Assembly: GCF_014654205.1 (NCBI RefSeq)
Contig: NZ_BNAW01000066.1
Location: 1 to 45,336, forward strand
Direction: 5' to 3'
Length of the DNA stretch: 45,336 nucleotides
From: Amycolatopsis bullii
Lineage (GTDB): Bacteria; Actinomycetota; Actinomycetes; Mycobacteriales; Pseudonocardiaceae
Every line of letters begins with the position of its first letter. The stretch's first letter is position 1. This document shows, piece after piece, positions 27,616 to 35,590 of this stretch. The position numbers were made by a program, and so were the translations under genes. Below the pieces are notes generated by a model. That model saw only the letters and a list, made by a program, of their open reading frames with translations, did not search any database and was not told the DNA's origin.

Positions 27616-28221
27616 ATGGCTCGTTACACCGGCCCCGCGACGCGTATTTCGCGTCGCCTCAAGGTTGACCTCATCGGCGGCGACCAGGCTTTCGAGCGTC
27701 GCCCCTACCCGCCGGGCCAGCACGGCCGCGGGCGTATCAAGGAGTCCGAGTACCTCCTGCAGTCGCAGGAGAAGCAGAAGGCTCGCTACACCTACGGCGT
27801 TCTCGAGCGTCAGTTCGTCCGGTACTACAAGGAAGCCGTCCGGCGTCCGGGCAAGACCGGTGAGAACCTGCTGCAGATCCTCGAGTCCCGCCTGGACAAC
27901 GTGATCTACCGCGCCGGCATCGCCCGCACCCGCCGCCAGGCGCGTCAGCTGGTGAGCCACGGCCACTTCCTGGTCAACGGCCAGAAGGTGAACGTCCCGT
28001 CGTTCCAGGTCACCAAGTGGGACATCATCGACGTGCGGCCGAAGTCCATGGGCATGCTGCCGTTCGTGGCGGCGAAGGAGTCCTTCGGCGAGCGCCCGAT
28101 CCCGGCGTGGCTGCAGGTCGTCCAGTCCAACCTCCGCGTGCTGGTCCACCAGCTCCCGGAGCGTGCGCAGATCGACGTTCCGGTTCAGGAACAGCTGATC
28201 GTCGAGCTCTACTCGAAGTAG
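27616..28221 (+). CDS. rpsD: 30S ribosomal protein uS4
   Basis: A 201-aa S4, an initiator of 30S assembly. An S4 RNA-binding domain (LDNVIYRAGIARTRRQARQLVSHGHFLVNG) is visible. The N-terminus lacks the CxxC zinc knuckle of some S4 proteins, i.e. the zinc-free form. GGAGGAG ribosome binding site. A strong hairpin separates it from rpoA. Confidence 0.97.
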   Translation: MARYTGPATRISRRLKVDLIGGDQAFERRPYPPGQHGRGRIKESEYLLQSQEKQKARYTYGVLERQFVRYYKEAVRRPGKTGENLLQILESRLDNVIYRAGIARTRRQARQLVSHGHFLVNGQKVNVPSFQVTKWDIIDVRPKSMGMLPFVAAKESFGERPIPAWLQVVQSNLRVLVHQLPERAQIDVPVQEQLIVELYSK

Positions 28222-28242
28222 TCCGGCCCTGGCTGGAGTACG

Positions 28243-28271
28243 GGCGGCGGTGCAACAGGTGCGCCGCCGCC
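28243..28271 (+). promoter_or_regulatory. Hairpin between rpsD and rpoA
   Basis: A 12-bp stem with one G-U pair (28243-28254 with 28260-28271) and a 5-base loop ACAGG, in the 106-bp gap. No T tract. It could attenuate or process the transcript so that rpoA is expressed at a different level from the ribosomal proteins. Confidence 0.6.
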
Positions 28272-28327
28272 GCGCCATCCCTTCGACGTCATATGGCGGG
28301 CGTCGTCTGGAAAGGAACTAGGAAGAA

Positions 28328-29398
28328 ATGCTGATTTCCCAGCGGCCGGCTCTCGGCGAAGAGACGGTCAACGAGACCCGCTCCCGGTTCACCATCGAAC
28401 CGCTGGAGCCCGGCTTCGGCTACACGCTCGGCAACTCGCTGCGTCGCACGCTGCTGTCGTCCATCCCGGGCGCGGCCGTGACGAGCATCCGCATCGACGG
28501 CGTGCTGCACGAGTTCACCACCGTTCCCGGGGTGAAGGAAGACGTCACCGACATCATCCTGAACCTCAAGGAGCTCGTGGTGTCCTCGGAAGAGGACGAG
28601 CCGGTCACCATGTACCTGCGCAAGCAGGGCCCTGGTGAGGTCACGGCGGCCGACATCGTGCCGCCGGCGGGTGTCACCGTGCACAACCCGGACCTGCACA
28701 TCGCGTCGCTGAACGGCAAGGGCAAGCTCGAGATCGAGCTCGTCGTCGAGCGCGGCCGCGGGTACGTTCCGGCCCTGCAGAACAAGCAGGCGGGCGCGGA
28801 GATCGGCCGGATCCCGGTCGACTCGATCTACTCGCCGGTGCTCAAGGTGACCTACAAGGTCGAGGCCACCCGTGTCGAGCAGCGCACCGACTTCGACAAG
28901 CTGATCCTGGACGTCGAGACCAAGCCGTCGATCACGCCGCGCGACGCGGTCGCGTCGGCCGGCAAGACGCTGGTGGAGCTGTTCGGTCTCGCCCGCGAGC
29001 TGAACGTCGACGCCGAGGGCATCGAGATCGGCCCGTCGCCGCAGGAGGCGGACACCATCGCCGCCTACGCGATGCCGATCGAGGACCTGGACCTCACCGT
29101 CCGGTCGTACAACTGCCTCAAGCGCGAGGGCATCCACACGGTGGGCGAGCTCGTCTCGCGCAGCGAGGCGGACCTGCTCGACATCCGCAACTTCGGCGCC
29201 AAGTCGATCGACGAGGTCAAGCTCAAGCTCGTCGGCCTCGGCCTCGCGCTGAAGGACAGCCCGCCCGGGTTCGACCCGACCGCCGCGGCCGCCAGCTACG
29301 ACGGTGAAGGCTGGTCGGAGGGTGTCGGTGGCATCGCCGACGGGATTTCGGACGGCCACGACGATGGCCAGGACTACGCAGAGACCGAGCAGCTCTGA
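28328..29398 (+). CDS. rpoA: RNA polymerase alpha subunit
   Basis: A 356-aa subunit. The N-terminal dimerisation domain (about 1-235) includes GFGYTLGNSLRRTLLSSIPG. The C-terminal DNA-contacting domain (about 250-310) includes RSYNCLKREGIHTVGEL and DLLDIRNFGAKSIDEVKLKL. A 46-residue acidic Gly/Asp-rich tail follows, as in other actinobacteria. Preceded by a hairpin and an AGGAAG site; rplQ follows 41 bp downstream. Confidence 0.98.
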   Translation: MLISQRPALGEETVNETRSRFTIEPLEPGFGYTLGNSLRRTLLSSIPGAAVTSIRIDGVLHEFTTVPGVKEDVTDIILNLKELVVSSEEDEPVTMYLRKQGPGEVTAADIVPPAGVTVHNPDLHIASLNGKGKLEIELVVERGRGYVPALQNKQAGAEIGRIPVDSIYSPVLKVTYKVEATRVEQRTDFDKLILDVETKPSITPRDAVASAGKTLVELFGLARELNVDAEGIEIGPSPQEADTIAAYAMPIEDLDLTVRSYNCLKREGIHTVGELVSRSEADLLDIRNFGAKSIDEVKLKLVGLGLALKDSPPGFDPTAAAASYDGEGWSEGVGGIADGISDGHDDGQDYAETEQL

Positions 29399-29439
29399 GG
29401 CTCTGTGCCCGGACGCTGTGAGCTGAACTAGGAGAACCA

Positions 29440-29988
29440 ATGCCCACCCCTACCAAGGGAGCCCGGCTCGGCGGGTCGTCCGCGCACGAGCGGCTGATCC
29501 TGGCCAACTTGGCCACGCAGCTGTTCGAGCACGGCAAGATCACGACCACCGAGGCGAAGGCCCGCCGGGTCCGCCCGCTGGCCGAGAAGCTGATCACGAA
29601 GGCGAAGCGGGGCGACCTGCACAACCGTCGTCAGGTGCAGAAGGTCGTCCGTGACAAGGACGTCCTGCACAAGCTGTTCGCCGAGATCGGTCCGCACTTC
29701 GCGGAGCGTGCGGGTGGCTACACCCGGATCACCAAGACGATGCCGCGCAAGGGCGACAACGCCGCCATGGCCGTCATCGAGCTGGTGGCCGAGAAGACGG
29801 TGACTTCGGAAGCCGAGCGCGCTCGCAAGACGAAGTTCGCGAAGGACGAGAAGGCCGCCGCTCCGGTCGCCGAGGAGACCTCGACCGAGGAGACCACCGT
29901 GGCGCCCGCCGCCGAGGAGGCCAAGGCCGAGGACACCACCGAGGCTCCGGCCTCGGAGGAGACCGACGCCGACGCCAAGAAGGACTGA
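29440..29988 (+). CDS. rplQ: 50S ribosomal protein bL17
   Basis: A 182-aa L17. The core of about 120 residues (GARLGGSSAHERLILANLAT, TTTEAKARRVRPLAEKLIT) is standard. The C-terminal extension of about 45 residues is Ala/Glu/Thr-rich, acidic and probably disordered, common in actinobacteria. Its stop lies 28 bases before a terminator-strength hairpin that overlaps the start of the truA frame. Confidence 0.97.
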   Translation: MPTPTKGARLGGSSAHERLILANLATQLFEHGKITTTEAKARRVRPLAEKLITKAKRGDLHNRRQVQKVVRDKDVLHKLFAEIGPHFAERAGGYTRITKTMPRKGDNAAMAVIELVAEKTVTSEAERARKTKFAKDEKAAAPVAEETSTEETTVAPAAEEAKAEDTTEAPASEETDADAKKD

Positions 29989-29992
29989 CGTC

Positions 29993-30892
29993 CTGACGGC
30001 CGATTCGACACCGGACGAGCCCGCCACTCCCCTCGGGGAGGGCGGGCTCGTTCGTCTGCGCCTGGACGTCTCCTACGACGGCACGGACTTCTCGGGCTGG
30101 GCCCGCCAGCCGGGCCGCCGCACGGTCCAGGGGCTCCTGGAAGAGGCGCTGCGGAAGCAGCCACCCGGGGCCGCCGTCCCGAAGTCCGTCGTCGTGGCGG
30201 GCCGCACGGACGCCGGGGTGCACGCGACCGGCCAGGTCGTGCACGTCGACGTGGCGCCCCTTGCCGAGCCCTCAGGCCGCGTTCCCGTGTCCCCGGAGGG
30301 CATTCCGGACCTGGACCGCATGGTGGGCCGCTGGAACCGCCTGCTGCCCGGTGACGTCCGCGTGCTGGGCGCCCGGATCGCTCCGGAGGGCTTCGACGCG
30401 CGGTTCTCGGCGATCCGCCGTCACTACCGCTACCGCGTCTCGGACGCGCCGTGGGGCGTGGACCCGTTGCGCCGCCACGACACGCTGGCCTGGAACCGTC
30501 CACTGTCGACGGACGCGATGAACGCCGCCGCCGCGGACCTGCTGGGCCTGCACGACTTCGCGGCGTACTGCAAGCAGCGCGACACGGGCACGACGATCCG
30601 CGAGCTGCAGCGCCTGGAGTGGGAACGGGTGGACGACCACCTGCTGGAAGTCCGGGTTTCGGCGGACGCGTTCTGCCACTCGATGGTCCGCAGCCTGGTC
30701 GGCGTGCTCCTCCTGGTGGGCGACGGCCGCCGCACCGACGCCTGGCCTGGGAAGGTCCTGGCGAGCGGCATCCGCGACAGCGCGGTCGCCCCGGCCCACG
30801 GCTTGACGCTCCTGGGCGTGGACTACCCGCCCGACACCGAACTGGCCGCCCGCGCCGAGCAGACGAGGAACATCCGCACCCCGATGCAGTGA
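29993..30892 (+). CDS. truA: tRNA pseudouridine(38-40) synthase TruA, apparent CTG start
   Basis: Modifies U38-U40 in tRNA anticodon arms. The catalytic aspartate is in GRTDAGVHATGQ (D73 counted from 29993), and RLRLDVSYDGTDFSGWARQ is the conserved N-terminal strand. In this frame there is no ATG, GTG or TTG ahead of that strand. The first canonical start is a GTG at 30194, inside the active-site motif, which would delete a conserved part of the fold. A CTG at 29993 has AAGGA eight bases upstream, so I take it as the likely start (299 aa). A 16-bp hairpin (30016-30050) falls within the resulting first 20 codons. The stop codon lies inside the palindromic repeat at 30887. Confidence 0.8.
   Translation: MTADSTPDEPATPLGEGGLVRLRLDVSYDGTDFSGWARQPGRRTVQGLLEEALRKQPPGAAVPKSVVVAGRTDAGVHATGQVVHVDVAPLAEPSGRVPVSPEGIPDLDRMVGRWNRLLPGDVRVLGARIAPEGFDARFSAIRRHYRYRVSDAPWGVDPLRRHDTLAWNRPLSTDAMNAAAADLLGLHDFAAYCKQRDTGTTIRELQRLEWERVDDHLLEVRVSADAFCHSMVRSLVGVLLLVGDGRRTDAWPGKVLASGIRDSAVAPAHGLTLLGVDYPPDTELAARAEQTRNIRTPMQ
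30016..30050 (+). terminator. Terminator-strength hairpin overlapping the truA 5' end
   Basis: Ten outer and six inner base pairs (30016-30025 with 30041-30050; 30027-30032 with 30035-30040), a single bulged A and a 2-base loop, followed by TTCGT. It lies 28 bases after the rplQ stop. Strong enough to act as an attenuator at the end of the alpha operon, with truA transcribed by read-through. Confidence 0.7.
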
Positions 30893-30937
30893 ATGACTCA
30901 TTCCTGGCGTCGGACGCCAGGAATGAGTCATTCACTG
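30887..30937. repeat. Palindromic intergenic repeat, copy 2
   Basis: Perfect 23-bp arms (30887-30909 and 30915-30937) around a 5-base spacer TCGGA; same family as 6715-6765. It includes the truA stop codon and lies six bases from the stop of the convergent minus-strand gene, so it probably serves as a bidirectional terminator. Confidence 0.92.
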
Positions 30938-30943
30938 CTTGGG

Positions 30944-31663
30944 TCAGTCGCCGCGGCGGACGGGGCCGAGGAGCTGCTGCTCCTTGCCCGTGGTGACCAG
31001 GCGCAGGGGGCGCCAGAGGTTGCGGCCCAGCGCCACCACCTGGTCGTCCTTCAACGTCGTCAGCTGGCGCATCATCTGGGGCGGCAGGCGCCAGATGCGG
31101 GCGGCCAGCTCGGCCTGGCCGGCCGGGAGGCGCTGCATCAGCACCAGGTCCGCCGCGTTGGCCGTCGCGCCCGCCTGCGGGTGCAGGTACGGCAGCACGT
31201 AGACCGTCGTCTGCCAGGGCGAGCGGGGCGGGAACAGGTCCTGCGGCGTCGGGCCGCCGTCGGTCACCACCAGCAGCGGCGCGTCCTCCGACGGCCGCGG
31301 CAGCTCGACCGGCGACAGCCGGCGGATCTGCACCAGCGGCGACGGCCGCCCGTCGCGGCTGCCGGCCGCCCGGGAGAGCACCTGCCACTCCGTCGGGCGC
31401 CCGGTCGCGACCACGACCCACGCGCCGACCGCCATTGCCCGCATGGCCACCTGGCGGGCCAGGTACAGCCCGCCCACCAGCACGATCCGGGTGGGGGTCG
31501 AGCGCAGCGCCGAGATCGTCAGCGGCTCGCCCTTGAGGCCCGAGCCGAGGACGATGCCACCGCGGTCACCCGAGGGACTGATCGCGTCGAGCAGCGCGGG
31601 GTCCACGGTGAACTCCGGTGCCACGCCACTGTTCTGCCCGGCGTCGCGGACGCGCGAACTCAT
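30944..31663 (-). CDS. Unknown soluble protein coupled to eccE
   Basis: A 239-aa protein with no signal peptide or clear membrane helix. Alternating hydrophobic strands and Gly turns (TRIVLVGGLYLARQVAMRAM, VGAWVVVATGRPTEW, DAPLLVVTDGG) suggest an alpha/beta fold, perhaps Rossmann-like, without a recognisable nucleotide-binding motif. Its ATG overlaps the eccE stop (ATGA), so it is translated with the secretion gene and is probably a T7SS accessory protein acting at the cytosolic face. No family recognised. The convergent truA gene ends 51 bp away across the palindromic repeat. Confidence 0.75.
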   Translation of the reverse strand: MSSRVRDAGQNSGVAPEFTVDPALLDAISPSGDRGGIVLGSGLKGEPLTISALRSTPTRIVLVGGLYLARQVAMRAMAVGAWVVVATGRPTEWQVLSRAAGSRDGRPSPLVQIRRLSPVELPRPSEDAPLLVVTDGGPTPQDLFPPRSPWQTTVYVLPYLHPQAGATANAADLVLMQRLPAGQAELAARIWRLPPQMMRQLTTLKDDQVVALGRNLWRPLRLVTTGKEQQLLGPVRRGD

Positions 31664-33402
31664 GCTGTGCCTCCGATCGGCAACGTCGCGGCGAACGCGG
31701 AGACCTGCAGCCCGCGCAGCGGCGTCAGGTCCACGCCCAGCCGCTCGGACAGCCCCTGCAGCCGCTGGTCGGCGGCGTCGAGCTCACGCGGGTTCCGCGC
31801 GCTCAGCCGGACCACGCCGCGCAGGCCGATCTTGCCCTCGTCCGACGCCGGGGAGATCGACATCGCGAGCGTCGCGGACAGCGCGCGGACGCTCGTCAGC
31901 GCGTTCAGGCTGCTGGTGACCTTGCCCTTCGGCCAGCCGGTGATGGCGTAGCTCGCGTGCCCGATCCCGGCCGCGGTCACCCCGGACCAGCGTTCCTGCA
32001 ACGTCACCTTGGTGGGCGACCCGGCCACCGACGTCAGCTCGGCGGCGGAGATGCCCGCCCGCAGCAGCTCGTCCGGGTCGAGCGGCCGCGTCGGCACGCC
32101 CTGGGACTCCAGCGCGTTGCGCACTCGCGACAGCGCCCCGATGAGCGCGCGGTGGGCGCCGACGACGCCGCCGCCGCGCTCCCGGATCGCCGCCGGGCAC
32201 CGCCGCGGGTCGAGCCGGATCGCCACCCACGTCGTCCGCCGCGCCGCCGCGGGCAGCGGGCCCAGCACCTCCATGTAGGAGCTCAGCGCCGGCGAGTCCG
32301 ACGGCAGCGCCGCGCTGCCCGGGTAGCAGTGCCAGATCATCTGGATCGAGTCGAGGACCACGCCGCGGTCTTCGAGGCAGGGGGCCAGCGCCGACAGCGG
32401 CAGGCTGGGCGCGCCGTCGGCCTGGGTGATCAGCGCCGGGGCCGGCTCGACGAGCAGCACCGCCGTCCACGTGCCGTCGTTCCAGGCGAGCCCGACCTGC
32501 TGGCGTTCGTGGTCGACGCCGTGCGCGACGACGAGGTCCGGTACGGCGATCCGGAGCAGGTTGACGCGGGCGTCGTCGGGACCGGTGACCGAGGTTTCCT
32601 CGGCGGTCATGGCTTCGACGGTGCTCGGCGGGAGCGGGTTCGCGACCCGGTCGTGCGAGCGGAAGGTGTAGCGCAGCGTCAGGCCGACCCACTGGGTGAA
32701 CCACCGGCCGCGCCAGCGCAGCAGCGCGACGATGAGGGCGAAGCCGACGATGCCGACGGCGACCCACTTGAGCGACATGTCGATCGCGAGCAGGACCAGG
32801 CCGATCGCGAGGCCGACTTCGAGCACGACGAGGTTGGCCACGGGCAGCGGGCCGAGGGTGACGCCGGCGGACCGCCGTCGCGCCGGCGGGGCCACCCGGG
32901 CCGGGCCGGGCGGGGGAGTGGCGGGACCGCTGTCGTCGGGCCCCTGGGGGCCGCCAGGACCACCGCCGGGGCCACCCGGGCCACCAGGACCACCGCCACC
33001 GGGACCACCGGGTCCGCCGGGGCCGCCAGGCCCGCCGGGGCCGCCAGGCCCACCGGGACCACCACCACCGGGACCGCCTGGGCCGCCGCTACCGGGACCA
33101 CCCGGGCCACCAGGACCACCTAGGCCGCCGGGACGGCCACCAGGACCACCGGGGCCGGGGACACCAGGGCCGCCAGGGCCGCGCGGCGGCATGCCGGGGC
33201 CACCGGGAGCGCCGGGACCGCCACCGGGCCCGCCGGGCACCCCACCGGGTCCGCCAGGGCCACCGGGGACGCCACCGGGCACCCCTCCCGGGCCGCCGGG
33301 ACCACCGGGTCTGCCCGGCCGCGGCGGCGGGCCCGGCGGACGGCCACCGGGCGGCGGGGGCCCGGGCGGGCCAGGCGGACGTGGAGGAGTGGTGACGGAC
33401 AT
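31660..33402 (-). CDS. eccE: Type VII secretion protein EccE with Pro-Gly-rich N-terminus
   Basis: A 580-aa protein. Residues 6-155 are almost entirely Gly and Pro (PPG and GGP repeats). A basic stretch (PARRRSAGV) follows, then two adjacent membrane helices (about 188-207 and 212-229) and a soluble domain of about 350 residues beginning FTQWVGLTLRYTFRSHDR. The twin-helix plus soluble domain plan and the position beside eccB identify EccE. The start at 33402 fits the context; a frame 30 codons longer runs into the promoter region. Mycobacterium tuberculosis ESX-4 lacks EccE, while other actinobacterial ESX-4 loci have it. Core of the secretion complex periphery in other ESX systems. Confidence 0.85.
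   Translation of the reverse strand: MSVTTPPRPPGPPGPPPPGGRPPGPPPRPGRPGGPGGPGGVPGGVPGGPGGPGGVPGGPGGGPGAPGGPGMPPRGPGGPGVPGPGGPGGRPGGLGGPGGPGGPGSGGPGGPGGGGPGGPGGPGGPGGPGGPGGPGGGGPGGPGGPGGGPGGPQGPDDSGPATPPPGPARVAPPARRRSAGVTLGPLPVANLVVLEVGLAIGLVLLAIDMSLKWVAVGIVGFALIVALLRWRGRWFTQWVGLTLRYTFRSHDRVANPLPPSTVEAMTAEETSVTGPDDARVNLLRIAVPDLVVAHGVDHERQQVGLAWNDGTWTAVLLVEPAPALITQADGAPSLPLSALAPCLEDRGVVLDSIQMIWHCYPGSAALPSDSPALSSYMEVLGPLPAAARRTTWVAIRLDPRRCPAAIRERGGGVVGAHRALIGALSRVRNALESQGVPTRPLDPDELLRAGISAAELTSVAGSPTKVTLQERWSGVTAAGIGHASYAITGWPKGKVTSSLNALTSVRALSATLAMSISPASDEGKIGLRGVVRLSARNPRELDAADQRLQGLSERLGVDLTPLRGLQVSAFAATLPIGGTA
32938..33387 (-). repeat. Low-complexity Pro-Gly-coding tract in eccE
   Basis: About 450 bp of near-continuous short GG/CC-rich units encoding residues 6-155 of EccE. 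The opposite strand also stays open, giving a false collagen-like frame. The tract is a likely site of length variation by slippage. Confidence 0.9.
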
Positions 33403-33506
33403 CCGCGCTTTCTCTTCCCCTCGTGCTTGCTGCGTACCCGGAAGCCGGGTCCCGGGGTGCCCGACACTAGCTTGAGTTGGTAGAAACCCCACACCAGACG
33501 GTCCCC

Positions 33507-33531
33507 GTACGGCTATCCTGCGGAACCGTAC
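33507..33531 (+). promoter_or_regulatory. Putative eccB promoter with flanking inverted repeat
   Basis: TATCCT (33514-33519) is a plausible -10 box. It is bracketed by GTACGG (33507-33512) and CCGTAC (33526-33531), a 6-bp inverted repeat that could be an operator covering the promoter. The region is shared with divergent eccE. Confidence 0.45.
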
Positions 33532-33558
33532 CGCGACGGGGAGAGCTGTAGGTCGAGA

Positions 33559-35193
33559 ATGCCATCAACACCCACGACTAAGTCTCAGGTCCAGGCGTAT
33601 CAGTTCGTCCTACGGCGGATGCAGTCGGCGCTGGTCCGGCGGGACGCCGTGATGCTGCACGACCCGATGCGCACCCACACGCGGGCCACCATCGTCGGCG
33701 TGGTGCTGGGCGCGCTCGGCATGATCGTGTTCGTCGTCTGGGGGCTGCTCAGCCCGGCGCCGTCGGTGCCCGAGGCCGGGAACATCGTCATCGGCGAGCA
33801 GTCCGGCACGGTCTACGTCGTGGCGGCGGGCAACCCGAAGAAGCTGATCCCGACGTTCAACCTCGCGTCGGCCCGGCTTCTCCTGCTGGCCCAGCAGAAG
33901 CAGCCGAACGCCGGCGGCGCGACCGCGGCACCCGCTCCCGCCCCGGCGAGCCCGGCGAGTGTGAAGAATCCCACGGTCGTTTCCGACGATCAGCTGAAGG
34001 ACATTCCGCGCGACAAACTCACCGGAATTCCGGACGGTCCGCAGCTGATCCCGACGGATTCCCAGCGAATTACCCCCAATTGGGCCGTCTGCGACCAGGT
34101 TCAGCTGGACCAGTCACTGCCGAATCCCGACACCGGCCGCACGAACACCTACGTTTTCGGTGGTATCGCACCGAGCGGGCTGGGCACCGAGCTGCGGGAA
34201 AACGAGGCGTTGCTGGCGAAGGCCGACAACGGGAAGACCTACCTCGTCTACCGGCTGCCGAGCTCCCGGAACCGGCCGAACGCGAACACCGTGCGCGCCG
34301 AGATCGACGTCGACAACCCGAACGACGCCGTCCGAGTGGCGCTGCAGCTGCCGCCGTCGCCGCGGAAGATCACGCAGGGGCTGCTCAACGCCATCCCCGA
34401 GGTGGCGAAGCTGACGCCGCCGAAGATCCAGGGCGGCCAGGCCCCCGGGGACTTCGACGGCCTCGCCGCGGGTGACGTCTTCGCCACGCAGCAGGCCGGC
34501 GAGACGACGCTGAACTACTGGGCGATCACCCGCACCGGCATCCAGCGGGTGTCCAACGCCGTCGCCGACATCATCCGCGTCGCGAAGAACGGCAGCTCCG
34601 GCAAGATCCAGACGCTCGGCCTCGACAAGCTCGCCGGGGTGCACACCCTGCAGCCGACCGACCCCGACTACATCCCGGTCGACGACTTCCCGCGCTCGGT
34701 GCCGACGGTCCTCGACGCGACGAAGAACTCGTCGGTCGCGTGCCTGGGCTGGTCGCTGGTCGGGTCCGGGCCCGACCAGGACGGGCACACCTCGGTGTAC
34801 GTCGACACGCAGCTGCCCGGCCAGAAGAGCACCGGCGAGAAGTTCACCCCGATGACGGTGACCACGCCGGGCCCGAACCGGGTGCCGCTCAACGGTTTCT
34901 ACCTCAAGCCCGGGTTCGCCGCGGTGGTCCAGTCCGCCACCGGCAAGGCCAGCTTCGGCAAGGGCCAGATCCAGCTGATCTCCGACCGGGGCGTCCGCTA
35001 CAGCGTCCCGGACGCGCAGACGGCGGACTCGATCGGCCTGAACAACCGGCAGCCGGCGCCCGAGTCGATCATCGGGCTGCTGCCGACCGGGGCGTCGCTG
35101 AACACGCAGGACGTGCTGCGGCAGTTCGACGCGGTGCCGATCGACCCGAACGCCGGCTCGTACCCGACTCCGACCGCGCCGCCGGGGAACTGA
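33559..35193 (+). CDS. eccB: Type VII secretion core protein EccB
   Basis: A 544-aa membrane-anchored periplasmic protein. The cytosolic N-terminus PSTPTTKSQVQAYQFVLRR followed by LVRRDAVMLHDPMR is the EccB signature; a single membrane helix covers about residues 44-64. A large extracytoplasmic domain of R1-R4 repeats follows (GNIVIGEQSGTVYVV...). A cysteine pair in the domain (near VCDQVQL and VACLGW) could form the disulphide known in EccB. It is the first plus-strand gene of the ESX-4-like locus, divergent from eccE and followed by two candidate substrate genes. Confidence 0.95.
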   Translation: MPSTPTTKSQVQAYQFVLRRMQSALVRRDAVMLHDPMRTHTRATIVGVVLGALGMIVFVVWGLLSPAPSVPEAGNIVIGEQSGTVYVVAAGNPKKLIPTFNLASARLLLLAQQKQPNAGGATAAPAPAPASPASVKNPTVVSDDQLKDIPRDKLTGIPDGPQLIPTDSQRITPNWAVCDQVQLDQSLPNPDTGRTNTYVFGGIAPSGLGTELRENEALLAKADNGKTYLVYRLPSSRNRPNANTVRAEIDVDNPNDAVRVALQLPPSPRKITQGLLNAIPEVAKLTPPKIQGGQAPGDFDGLAAGDVFATQQAGETTLNYWAITRTGIQRVSNAVADIIRVAKNGSSGKIQTLGLDKLAGVHTLQPTDPDYIPVDDFPRSVPTVLDATKNSSVACLGWSLVGSGPDQDGHTSVYVDTQLPGQKSTGEKFTPMTVTTPGPNRVPLNGFYLKPGFAAVVQSATGKASFGKGQIQLISDRGVRYSVPDAQTADSIGLNNRQPAPESIIGLLPTGASLNTQDVLRQFDAVPIDPNAGSYPTPTAPPGN

Positions 35194-35257
35194 GGCTCTC
35201 AGGGACTCAGCGGAACCGCAGGCCCGCGGCGGGCGTCCCACGCTCGAAGGTTTTCTC

Positions 35258-35590
35258 GTGAGCGGAGGTGCCGTGGCCGGCTTGAGGATGGACGGCGTGG
35301 TCGTCGCCCGGTACGCCGAGACGGCCGAGGCCGCCGCGGCCGACCTGGACACGGCGGCGGCCGAGGTCGGCGGGGACGTCACCGCGGAGTCCTACGGGAC
35401 GCTCGGCGCGCAGATCGGTCTCGGCGAGTCCTACGGCCGCGCGTCCGGGGCGTTGCGGCGTCAGCTGGCCGACGGCGCCGAGGCGCTGCGCTCGGCCGCG
35501 GAGGCGCTGCGGCAGGTGGCGGTGCGCCACGGCGGCCAGGACGCGGACGCCGCGGAGCTGATCAAGCGGGCCGGGAGGCTCGACGGATGA
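35258..35590 (+). CDS. EspC-like helical protein with altered export motif
   Basis: A 110-aa (or shorter) Ala-rich all-helical protein with EspC-family spacing: a first helix (ARYAETAEAAAADLDTAA), GLGESYG at the turn, and a second helix ending QVAVRHGGQDADAAEL. The usual YxxxD/E signal appears as HxxxD, with His in place of Tyr. GTG at 35258 opens the frame, but GTG at 35273 has a better binding site (GGAGG), and ATG at 35288 is also possible. ATGA overlap with the next gene suggests the two products form a heterodimer, as EspC- and PPE-like pairs do. Confidence 0.7.
   Translation: MSGGAVAGLRMDGVVVARYAETAEAAAADLDTAAAEVGGDVTAESYGTLGAQIGLGESYGRASGALRRQLADGAEALRSAAEALRQVAVRHGGQDADAAELIKRAGRLDG

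Noticed and set aside
30194..30892. TruA starting at the GTG at 30194
   Set aside because: This would delete the conserved N-terminal strand and start within the active-site motif; the upstream sequence clearly encodes the missing TruA part.
32696..33475. A collagen-like plus-strand frame rich in PPG repeats
   Set aside because: It is the complement of the Pro-Gly tract of eccE. The minus frame continues into proper EccE membrane helices, while this one does not lead to any domain.
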